DNA of 28,729 nucleotides from positions 1 through 28,729 of the forward strand of contig WFPH01000187.1 in assembly GCA_015487645.1 (NCBI GenBank), in the 5' to 3' direction. Of the stretch, positions 6,480 through 13,615 are shown in pieces; positions within the stretch are counted from its first letter, which is position 1; every line of letters starts with the position of its first letter. A program made the position numbers and the translations under genes. Below the pieces are notes generated by a model that was not told the origin of the DNA, made no database searches, and saw nothing but the letters and a program-made list of their open reading frames with translations. The stretch is from Thermosulfurimonas sp. Lineage in GTDB: Bacteria > Desulfobacterota > Thermodesulfobacteria > Thermodesulfobacteriales > Thermodesulfobacteriaceae.

Positions 6480-7610
6480 TTAAAGATGAGCCTTGATGGT
6501 CTCCACAAAGCGATCGAAGAGATAGATCGCATCGTGAGGTCCGGGGGCGTTCTCCGGATGATATTGCACGGAAAAGGCCGGAATCTCCCGGTGGCGAATC
6601 CCCTCCAGGGTGCCATCGTTGAGGTTGATATGCGTGACCTCTACCTCCCGGGGGAGCTCCTCGGCTTTTACACAGAAACCATGGTTCTGAGAGGTAATCT
6701 CGATTTTTCCGGTGGTTAGATCCTTCACCGGGTGATTGGCCCCCCGGTGCCCGAACTTGAGCTTATAGGTAGAGGCCCCTAAGGCCTGTCCCAGCATCTG
6801 GTGCCCGAGACAGATTCCGAAAATGGGTTTTTGACCTAAGAGTTTTCTCACCGTCTCAACCACATAGGGAACAGCCGCCGGGTCTCCCGGACCATTGGAA
6901 AGAAAGATCCCGTCGGGGTTGCGGCGCAAGATTTCCTCCGCCGGGGTCCCGGCCGGAAAGACCACGCACTCACACCCCCTTTCCTCGAAAAGCCGTAGCT
7001 GATTCAGCTTGAGGCCGCAGTCGAGCACGGCGATACGGATACGACCGTCCCCGGAAAACTCGGAGACCCCTTCCTCCATCCGCCCCGCTCGCCAGCGATA
7101 CGGTCTCTCGCAGGTAACCTCTTTTACCAGGTCGCGCCCCACCAGCCCGGGACTCTCCTTGACCCGCTCAAGGAAGCGCTTCGGATCAAGATCCTCGGTG
7201 GTAATACCGGCCTTCATCGCTCCGTAGATGCGGAGATGACGCGTAAGGGCCCTGGTATCAATACCTTCCACGCCCAGCACCCTGTTTTCGGAAAGCCACT
7301 GGGCCAGAGATTTCTCCGCTCGCCAGTTGCTGTAACGGGGTTGATACTCCCGGACCACGAAAGCCTCCACCTGGATCCGGAGACTCTCCGAGTCTTCAGA
7401 GTTCACGCCGTAATTGCCGATGAGGGGATAGGTCATGGCCACGATCTGTCCCTTGTAGGAGGGATCGGTGAGGATCTCCTGATAACCGGTCATGGCGGTA
7501 TTAAAGACCATTTCCCCAAAGGCTTCCCCCGGGCCGGTGAAGGACCAACCCCAGAAATGCGTCCCGTCTTCCAGCATGACCAAGGCTTTAAGTCCTCTTT
7601 TACGCGCCAA
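6480..7610 (-). CDS. carA: Carbamoyl-phosphate synthase, small (glutaminase) subunit
   Basis: CarA hydrolyses glutamine and delivers ammonia to CarB for carbamoyl phosphate (arginine and pyrimidine synthesis). The frame runs far upstream inside prfB, but the family N-terminus (KALVMLEDGTHFWGWSF) and a near-ideal ribosome site (GGAGGAGG, 6 nt spacing) place the start at the TTG at 7610. This gives 376 residues, the normal length. The class I glutamine amidotransferase triad is complete: Cys in GICLGHQ, and His and Glu in VQYHPE. SNGPGDP is also present. The first 11 bases overlap the end of prfB. carB is not in the window, so the two subunits are separated in this genome. Confidence 0.94.
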   Translation of the reverse strand: MARKRGLKALVMLEDGTHFWGWSFTGPGEAFGEMVFNTAMTGYQEILTDPSYKGQIVAMTYPLIGNYGVNSEDSESLRIQVEAFVVREYQPRYSNWRAEKSLAQWLSENRVLGVEGIDTRALTRHLRIYGAMKAGITTEDLDPKRFLERVKESPGLVGRDLVKEVTCERPYRWRAGRMEEGVSEFSGDGRIRIAVLDCGLKLNQLRLFEERGCECVVFPAGTPAEEILRRNPDGIFLSNGPGDPAAVPYVVETVRKLLGQKPIFGICLGHQMLGQALGASTYKLKFGHRGANHPVKDLTTGKIEITSQNHGFCVKAEELPREVEVTHINLNDGTLEGIRHREIPAFSVQYHPENAPGPHDAIYLFDRFVETIKAHL

Positions 7611-8803
7611 CTCTGACCTCCTCCAAAGTCTTTTCCGGCGAAGGACTCTCCCCTTTCCCCCCAAGAGCCTCCCCAGAGACGTCTTTTTCCGAACGAGCCT
7701 GAGAGAGAAGATAGGCCCGGATAAAAGGATCGATCTCCCCGTCGAGAACCGCTTCCACGTTGCCCGTCTCATAACCGGTGCGATGATCCTTGATAAGCCG
7801 ATAGGGCTGAAGGATATAAGAACGAATCTGGCTGCCCCAGGCAATCTCTTTCTTCTCGCCCATGAGCTGGGCCTTCTTCTCTTCGAGTTTACGAAGTTCA
7901 AGCTCATAAAGACGGGCCTTGAGAATCTTCAGAGCCATAGCCTTGTTGAGGTGCTGACTGCGTTCATTCTGACAAGTGACTACGATACCCGTGGGAAGAT
8001 GGGTAATCCGCACCGCGGTCTCGGTCTTGTTCACGTGTTGCCCGCCGTGTCCGGAGGCCCGCATCGTCTCTATGCGAAGTTCCTCCGGGCGGATCTCGAT
8101 CTCGATGTTCTCTTCGATTTCGGGAATAACCGTCACGGAGGCAAACGAAGTATGCCGCCGCCCGCTGGCATCAAAGGGCGAGATCCTCACCAGACGATGA
8201 ACCCCCTTTTCGGCCCTGAGATAACCGTAGGCGTAGGGGCCTTCTACCACAAAGGTCACATATTTGAGACCGGCCTCTTCGCCGGCCAGGAGATCCACCA
8301 CCCGCACCCGATAGCCCTTCCTCTCAGCCCAGCGGGTATACATCCTGAGAAGCATCTCCACCCAGTCCTGGGCTTCCGTGCCGCCCGCTCCGGCATGGAT
8401 GGTCACAATAGCGTTCGAGGCATCGTGCTCTCCGGAGAGTAAAACCCGCAACTCCTCCTCCGCCAGGGCCTTCTCCAGCTCCGCCAGCCCGGCCTTCACC
8501 TCCCTGAGGGTCTCATCGTCTTCCTCCTCTACCGCGAGCTCAAAAAGGACCCTCAGATCCTCCATCTTCTGCGTAAGTTTTTCCCACTGGGAAAGGAGAT
8601 CCAGAAGACGGGACCTCTCCTTAAGGACCTCCCTTGAGCCCGACGAATCCCAGAAACCGGGTTTCAGGATCTCCTTTTCCAGGCTTTCCAGACGGGCCTT
8701 AAGGGCAGCCGGGTCAAAGACACCTCCTTAACTCGGAGAGTCTATCTTCAAGCCTTTCTATTTCAGCCTTTACTTCCGAGGGTTGCAGAGCAACGGTCTT
8801 CAT
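7600..8803 (-). CDS. prfB: Peptide chain release factor 2, programmed +1 frameshift
   Basis: RF2 reads UGA and UAA stop codons and triggers peptide release. Translation starts at the ATG at 8803 (AGGAGG, 7 nt upstream). After 29 codons it meets an in-frame TGA (8716-8714); a +1 shift at CTT continues as Asp-Pro-Ala-Ala-Leu in the main frame to 7600. The combined product is about 400 residues. The GGQ peptidyl-hydrolysis motif (SGHGGQHVNKTETAVR) is intact, as is the RF2 core (AGAGGTEAQDW). The C-terminus is about 30 residues longer than typical RF2 (SGEALGGKGESPSPEKT and after). The 3' end overlaps the carA start. Taken alone, the downstream open frame would be misread as an N-terminally truncated protein. 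Confidence 0.95.
8713..8729 (-). promoter_or_regulatory. prfB: prfB programmed +1 ribosomal frameshift site
   Basis: The minus strand reads AAGGAGGTGTCTTTGAC. An internal Shine-Dalgarno (AGGAGG), three bases later the slippery codon CTT, and a TGA stop followed by C match the classical RF2 autoregulatory site, including the SD-to-CTT spacing. When RF2 is scarce the ribosome shifts to TTT and reads on into the release-factor body. Confidence 0.95.
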
Positions 8804-8813
8804 GGTTCGCCTC

Positions 8814-10136
8814 CTAAGCCTTGGCTATCATGGCTCTCATAAGATCCGCCGCGTTCTCGGCTCGCCCAGAGATCTCTCCAATGTAATTCAGGAGCTCTAA
8901 TAGAAAATAAACCTGCAGAAAATCCGAATCAAGCTTGAAGACCTCCCGCTTGATCTCCGTGGCCAGGAGGTCGTTTTCGTGCTCCCGTCTCCGGATATCC
9001 CTCACGATCTCCTTGGCGTCCTGCCGGGAGAGATTGTCCCCCCTTTCGATATAACTCTTGGACTTCTCGATAAGAGGCACCAGGTACTCCGCGGTCTTGA
9101 CGTTCTCTTCGAGAAGCCGGAGGATCTGCTGAGCCACCTCCTCGGGAACGGCCACCTGTTTGAAGGTCAGCCATTTCAGGATGTCTTCCGCGGCGTCGGC
9201 CACGGCGTCCTGTTCTTTAAGGAAGAGAAAAAGTTCGAACTTGTCCACCGGGGTAATGATGCCGTAAGGAAGGTGCCCCCGAATGTTCTGTTTCAAGCGA
9301 TCGGCCTCCCTTTCGATGGCGATGATGTCCTCGGAAATCTCCTTTAGCCGATCAAAGTCCTTCTGGAAGTAAGCCTCAAGGGCCAGAGGTAAACGCTCCG
9401 TACACTCAATGACCAGCCGGGCATGTCTCTCAAGGAGTTCAAAAAGATCTGGCTTTTCAGCCGGCCGTTCTTCCGGCAGCACCTTTTCGTGTTTCACCAG
9501 CTTGCCTTCTACAATATAGATAATCTCTTCGGCAATATTGGTGGCGAGATCGGCCACCCTCTCCAAATTCTGAGCCACTATGATGTATTCCACGCCCACC
9601 CGAACCACTTCAGGATTCTTTTCCATACAGGCCACAATCTTCTCGATGACCAGTTTCTTGTAGCGGTCCACTTCATCGTCCCAGGTCTTGATTTCCCGGG
9701 CCTTCTGTGCATCCCGGGCCACAAAGGCATTGATCACCTCTTCGAGCATTCGCAGGGCCTTGCGGGCCATCTCCGAAAGGTCCACCGGACAGGTGAAGAC
9801 CTGCGGCAAGGCTAGAAGACGGGGGACCCTCTCCGCGATGTTGACCGCCTGATCCCCCAGGCGCTCGAGATCCCGAATCATGTCCAGTGTGGAGACCACG
9901 AAGCGCAGGTCGCTGGCTACCGGATGCTTCAGGGCGATGGTCTCCAGACATATCCGATCGATCTCCAGATCCAGAGTATCTATCCGAACATCCTGTTCGA
10001 TGACCCTTTCGGCCAGCTGGGGATCCCTCTTCTCGAAGGCCGTCACGGCCGACCGCACCATCTCCACCACCAGCCGGCACATCTCCAGCAAATGATTGCG
10101 GATCTCTTGTAAATCTCTTTCAAGCAAGGTACTCAT
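8814..10136 (-). CDS. PhoU-DUF47 fusion, phosphate transport accessory protein
   Basis: The 440-residue protein joins two related all-helical domains. Residues ~1-210 are PhoU-like (LLEMCRLVVEMVRSA; VASDLRFVVSTLDMIRDLER; ERVADLATNIAEEIIYIVEG). Residues ~225-440 resemble DUF47/Pit-accessory proteins (HLPYGIITPVDKFELFLFL; EQDAVADAAEDILKW; NYIGEISGRAENAADLM). PhoU restrains phosphate uptake and Pho signalling, and DUF47 proteins usually accompany Pit phosphate permeases. No pst, pit, phoB or phoR gene is in the window. The start at 10136 has a good ribosome site, but that site lies inside a 17-nt near-palindrome (10141-10157). The gene ends 11 nt before prfB. The family is secure; the functional consequence of the fusion is inferred. 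Confidence 0.9.
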   Translation of the reverse strand: MSTLLERDLQEIRNHLLEMCRLVVEMVRSAVTAFEKRDPQLAERVIEQDVRIDTLDLEIDRICLETIALKHPVASDLRFVVSTLDMIRDLERLGDQAVNIAERVPRLLALPQVFTCPVDLSEMARKALRMLEEVINAFVARDAQKAREIKTWDDEVDRYKKLVIEKIVACMEKNPEVVRVGVEYIIVAQNLERVADLATNIAEEIIYIVEGKLVKHEKVLPEERPAEKPDLFELLERHARLVIECTERLPLALEAYFQKDFDRLKEISEDIIAIEREADRLKQNIRGHLPYGIITPVDKFELFLFLKEQDAVADAAEDILKWLTFKQVAVPEEVAQQILRLLEENVKTAEYLVPLIEKSKSYIERGDNLSRQDAKEIVRDIRRREHENDLLATEIKREVFKLDSDFLQVYFLLELLNYIGEISGRAENAADLMRAMIAKA

Positions 10137-10205
10137 CCCTTCTCTCCTTAAGAGAGATTCCTCCTCAAATTAACCGACCACTTTAGGCCGGATTCAGGAT
10201 AAATG

Positions 10206-10223
10206 GTGACCTTTTTGTGAAAA
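10206..10223 (-). promoter_or_regulatory. PHO-box-like direct repeat upstream of phoU
   Basis: The minus strand reads TTTTCAC-AAAA-AGGTCAC: two 7-mers sharing TCAC separated by four A residues, the 7-4-7 spacing of PhoB boxes. A TATCCT follows 4 nt later. The match is partial, and it is the position upstream of a PhoU gene that makes it worth listing. Confidence 0.35.
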
Positions 10224-10257
10224 TACCTTACTTTGCCCGGCCCTACAAGCGAGAAAC

Positions 10258-11025
10258 TTAGCGATAGCCTTCGAGATCCAGAGAAATCCGTCTGAAACCG
10301 AAGCGGCGCAGGACTCCCAGCACCTCTGACCGGCGCGCAAAAACCGCGGAGATCTCGGCCGGGGGCACCTCTAAACGAGCCTCTCCCCTCACCCATCTCA
10401 CCCGCAGGGGCCAGAGCCCGAGTCGGGCCCGCAGTTCTTTTTCGGCCAGATAAACCAGACGCAGCCCCTCCGGGGTCACGGGTTCCCCAGGCGGGAAGCG
10501 GGTGGCCAGGCAGGGCGAAGAAATCCTTTCGGCCTGGGGAAGTCCCAGGGCGTGTGCCAGCCGGCGGATTTCGGTCTTACCCAGTCCGGCTTCGGCCAGA
10601 GGACTTTTCACTCCAAGCTCCCGAAGGGCCCGAAGCCCGGGACGATCCTCTCCGAGGTCATCCCTCTGGGTGCCATCGAAGAGAGCCTCCGCCCCGGCCT
10701 CGCGGGCCACGGACAGGAAAGATTCCAGCAGGGCCCGCTTACAATGGTAGCATCGATCCGGAGGGTTCTCCCGAAAGGCTCGGAGACGTAGGGCCTCGAA
10801 CGGCACTTCGCGGTGTTCCACTCCCAGAAGGCAGGCGGTCCTGCGGGCGAGTTCGAGTTCCTCGGGAGGAAAGATAGGCCCGGTAGCCGTAAGAGCCACC
10901 ACGGATTCCGGGCCGAGAACCCGGGCGACGGCGGCGGTCAAGACCGCACTGTCTACCCCACCCGAAAGGGCCACCGCCACCCGGCGAAAGCCCGAAAGAA
11001 AACCCCTCAAAGGCTCAGGGATCAC
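10258..11025 (-). CDS. larE: LarE-like ATP-dependent sulfur transferase (PP-loop family, three-Cys type)
   Basis: LarE adenylates and sulfurates the nickel-pincer cofactor precursor in the lactate racemase system. The 255-residue protein has the PP-loop SGGVDS (21-26), FDGTQRDD and SPLAEAGLGKTEIR. Cysteines 92 and 95 (PDRCYHCK) and 172 (SSPCLATR) match the [4Fe-4S]-binding, cluster-desulfurating LarE class. The single sacrificial-Cys class has only the last of these. The ATG overlaps the stop of the upstream COG1900 homocysteine enzyme by 4 bases (ATGA), indicating translational coupling. larA, larB and larC are absent from the window, so its acceptor may not be the nickel cofactor. The family is certain; the substrate is open. 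Confidence 0.9.
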   Translation of the reverse strand: MIPEPLRGFLSGFRRVAVALSGGVDSAVLTAAVARVLGPESVVALTATGPIFPPEELELARRTACLLGVEHREVPFEALRLRAFRENPPDRCYHCKRALLESFLSVAREAGAEALFDGTQRDDLGEDRPGLRALRELGVKSPLAEAGLGKTEIRRLAHALGLPQAERISSPCLATRFPPGEPVTPEGLRLVYLAEKELRARLGLWPLRVRWVRGEARLEVPPAEISAVFARRSEVLGVLRRFGFRRISLDLEGYR

Positions 11026-12221
11026 CAGTTCCTGGGCCGAAAAGGAAAGAGCTCCGCTCCCGGAATTGGAGCCACCGGTTCGGTAAGAAGCATCTCACCG
11101 TTCTTGATCCAGCCTTTCAGGATCTCAGCGATCTCACGGGCTCGGACATAGCTGGAGATGGGCACCGTAGGCACCTCTTTGTCCAGGACCTTGATCTTGC
11201 CGCTCTTGAGCTCAGCATAGCTCACGATCCCGTAGTTGCGTTTGATGCCGTTGGGGTAATCGTAAGCGTAATCCACCACCTGGGTGAAGAGTTCGTCGTC
11301 CCCAAGCCCCGCATACCGGGCCACCTCTTCGTTCAGGATGGGGATAGGAATGCCCAGCCCCACGGCCATGGAACAACCGTAGCCCAGATGACTGGTCCCC
11401 ACTACCCACCGGGGATCCATTTCCTTGAGATCTCCCAGGACCATGAGGGTAGCGGCCGGGGTGAGTGGGGCCCCTTTCTCCGTGCGCTTGACCTTCATGT
11501 TGTGCTGAGTCCCGGCCCAAACCACGTAACCTTTGGCTCCCCCCAGAAAGATCCGCGTACCGATCCCGATGGTCTTGAGATAGGGATCCTTGAGAAGCGG
11601 AGAAAGTTGCCCGGCCGTGGCATAGTTGGCGTTTCCGGCATGGGGCCTCAAGATACCCATGTAGGTGTAAAGGGTCTTATCCGAAAGATTAATGGCGCAG
11701 TTGTAGTTCTGATAGGCGTTCCGGGGATTGCAAAGCACGGCGTAGGGGAGATCCGCCAGCGTGATCTCCGCCTCGTATTCCTTCCTGGGGTAGCAGTGGG
11801 TCCCGTAGGCGATGGCCCGGAGATAGATCTTCTTTCCGGCCACCAGATCGTGAATCACATGCCCCCCGCCGTAGCGGAACTCACCCGGAAAGACCTTGTT
11901 GAGGGGGTCGTCTTCGGCCGGCTCCGTAGCCCCGATATATATATCAACCGCCGCCAGGCCTGCGTAGGCTGGCACCCCGTTTAGCCACACCCGATAGGCC
12001 TTAATGGTGGGCACGGTATGTCCGAAATTGATGAAGGCTCCGGAGGAACACATGGGAGAGAAGGTCCCGGTGGTCACCACATCCACCTCGCGCGCGGCCT
12101 CCTCCGGCCCCACCTCGCGCACGATCTTGACCATCTCTTCGGCCGTGACTACCACGGCCTCTCCCCGTTTGATTTTCTCGTTGATCTCATCGATGGTCTT
12201 CCGCACCTTGAACTCTCCCAT
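11022..12221 (-). CDS. COG1900/DUF39 homocysteine biosynthesis protein (aspartate-semialdehyde sulfurtransferase)
   Basis: The family (MA1821 of Methanosarcina) converts L-aspartate semialdehyde and a sulfur donor to homocysteine in methanogens and sulfate reducers. The 399-residue sequence has the family landmarks VTTGTFSPMCSSGAF (Cys58), AYGTHCYPRKEY (Cys143), LCNPRNAYQNYNCA (Cys164, Cys175), FLGGAKGYVVWAGTQHN and GTSHLGYGCSMAVGLG. Conserved cysteines are proposed to carry a persulfide. Homologues often have fused CBS domains or a separate NIL-ferredoxin partner. Here a CBS-ACT protein is the gene before it and LarE the gene after it, and no ferredoxin partner is seen. The ATG at 12221 has AGGAGGGAC upstream. 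Confidence 0.92.
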   Translation of the reverse strand: MGEFKVRKTIDEINEKIKRGEAVVVTAEEMVKIVREVGPEEAAREVDVVTTGTFSPMCSSGAFINFGHTVPTIKAYRVWLNGVPAYAGLAAVDIYIGATEPAEDDPLNKVFPGEFRYGGGHVIHDLVAGKKIYLRAIAYGTHCYPRKEYEAEITLADLPYAVLCNPRNAYQNYNCAINLSDKTLYTYMGILRPHAGNANYATAGQLSPLLKDPYLKTIGIGTRIFLGGAKGYVVWAGTQHNMKVKRTEKGAPLTPAATLMVLGDLKEMDPRWVVGTSHLGYGCSMAVGLGIPIPILNEEVARYAGLGDDELFTQVVDYAYDYPNGIKRNYGIVSYAELKSGKIKVLDKEVPTVPISSYVRAREIAEILKGWIKNGEMLLTEPVAPIPGAELFPFRPRNW

Positions 12222-12239
12222 GGTGTCCCTCCTTCATTT

Positions 12240-12836
12240 TTAGTCCACCACCGAGATCACCCGGTGGCCAGCTACCTCAAGCGCAGAAGCCAGAGGCTCG
12301 ACCGGCATCCTTTCCAGCCGGATGTAATAGATCCTCTCGCCGCCGGGCTCCACATCCATCCCAATGGAGATTACCCGCCCACCGTGCTCCCGAATGATCT
12401 CCAGTACCCCATCCAGCCCCTCCGGTTCTTTCGGTATCACATCCACCCGCGAACTCGAACGCAAAAGCCCCATAAGTTCGATAAAGGCCTCCAACAAATC
12501 CGTAATGGTGATTATACCCACTAAACGATTATTTTCCACTACCGGAAGCCCGCCGATCTTGTGCCGGTAAATAAGCCGGGCGGCCTCATCGATGGTGGCC
12601 TCCGGGGAAACGGTAATAGGATTCAAGATCATCACCTCACGCACCGCACGCGAAAGCTCTTCCGGACGGGCGTACTGGCGAATACTACTTTCGGTAACCA
12701 ACCCCAGAAGTTTCCCGCTCTCGGCTACCGGCAGGTGACGGATGGCGTGTCTTTTCATCAGCTGAATGGCTTCCTCAAGACTGGCCCCCGGAGAGACGGT
12801 AATAACTTCCTTCACCATCCAATGTTTGACCTTCAA
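12240..12836 (-). CDS. CBS-domain pair plus ACT-like domain protein (AcuB-like)
   Basis: This is a 198-residue cytoplasmic regulatory protein. Two CBS motifs span residues ~1-125 (MVKEVITVSPGASLEEAIQL; VMILNPITVSPEATIDEAAR; KIGGLPVVENNRLVGIITI). CBS pairs bind adenine nucleotides or S-adenosylmethionine. An ACT-like domain (RVDVIPKEPEGLDGVLEIIR to the C-terminus), of the kind that binds amino acids, follows. The frame extends upstream, but GAGGAGAAGG precedes the TTG at 12836 and family homology begins at KHWMVKEV, so I use that start. It lies 18 nt before the homocysteine enzyme, whose homologues elsewhere carry a CBS pair in cis. It could sense nucleotide or sulfur-amino-acid levels for that enzyme; that role is inferred. 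Confidence 0.85.
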   Translation of the reverse strand: MKVKHWMVKEVITVSPGASLEEAIQLMKRHAIRHLPVAESGKLLGLVTESSIRQYARPEELSRAVREVMILNPITVSPEATIDEAARLIYRHKIGGLPVVENNRLVGIITITDLLEAFIELMGLLRSSSRVDVIPKEPEGLDGVLEIIREHGGRVISIGMDVEPGGERIYYIRLERMPVEPLASALEVAGHRVISVVD

Positions 12837-12901
12837 GGTCCTTCTCCTCGACGTTTTCTCCCACAATCTATTCCGGTTGTAGGCCCTCGGCAAGAGAGAC
12901 T

Positions 12902-13615
12902 TCAGAGGACTTTCAGGAAGGCCGCCAGCGCTGAAGCCAGCAGAAAAAGATGAATCACCCGGTGATAAGACCTCTCTCCGAGCCTGAGATACAACATCTG
13001 TCCCAGGGCCATGCCGCAGAGCACCACCGGAAGGTAAACCCCGTACAGCCTGAAAGTCGAGGGCCCGAGATGTCCGTAAAGCCCGTGGGCCAGGATCATG
13101 AAGCCCACCATGACCAGAAAGACTCCCTGCAGGGCGCTCTTCAGGGCGTCCTTTTCCAAACGAAGCAGGCTTACATAAATAACCACCGGTGGCCCGGGCG
13201 TATTGAGCATACCCCCAAGAAAGCCCGCCGCCAATCCGAAAATCGGTCCCCAGGCCGGAGAAAGGCGGATCTTACGGGACCCCGGCGAGAAGATCTCCCA
13301 CAGGGCGTATCCCGAAACCGTAAAGCAGAGGATCAACCGCAGGAGTCTTTCCGGGAAAAGCCCCAGGGCCCTGGCTCCCAGGAAGACCCCCGGGATGGCT
13401 CCCGCCAGGAGTCCGGCCACCGGACGCAAGCGAAAACTCTTCCGCATAAGCCAGAGCATGATGGCGTTCATGGTAAACCCGAAGAGGGCCACGAGAGGCA
13501 CGACCTCCGTGAGAGGATTCACTAGAGAAAGTAGAGGTACGGCCAGCAGAGCAAAGGCAAAACCGGCCAGCCCGTGCACGAAAGCGGCCATGAAAAGAAT
13601 GAGGGCCTCAAGCAT
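12902..13615 (-). CDS. TauE/SafE family sulfite/anion exporter-like permease
   Basis: This 237-residue membrane protein has about eight hydrophobic segments and the TauE/SafE repeat signatures VHGLAGFAFALLAVPLL (N-terminal half) and GLAAGFLGGMLNTPGPPVVIY (C-terminal half). The family moves sulfite, sulfonates, sulfoacetate or other small organosulfur or organic anions. The ATG at 13615 shares a base with the hisS stop (TGATG), so it is translationally coupled to hisS. A TTG one codon earlier is also possible. The following genes, a CBS-ACT protein and the homocysteine enzyme, suggest a sulfur compound as substrate. This is contextual inference only. Confidence 0.88.
   Translation of the reverse strand: MLEALILFMAAFVHGLAGFAFALLAVPLLSLVNPLTEVVPLVALFGFTMNAIMLWLMRKSFRLRPVAGLLAGAIPGVFLGARALGLFPERLLRLILCFTVSGYALWEIFSPGSRKIRLSPAWGPIFGLAAGFLGGMLNTPGPPVVIYVSLLRLEKDALKSALQGVFLVMVGFMILAHGLYGHLGPSTFRLYGVYLPVVLCGMALGQMLYLRLGERSYHRVIHLFLLASALAAFLKVL

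Noticed and set aside
7492..8442. 316-codon plus-strand frame across carA and prfB
   Set aside because: It crosses two certain genes on the other strand and shows no recognisable domain.
8714..8803. prfB read as a broken gene because of the in-frame TGA
   Set aside because: The TGA is part of the conserved RF2 frameshift signal, and the rest of the protein is intact.
12837..12893. Upstream ATG at 12893 for the CBS-ACT protein
   Set aside because: There is no ribosome site there, and the extra residues contain the GAGGAGAAGG of the TTG start and do not resemble a CBS protein.
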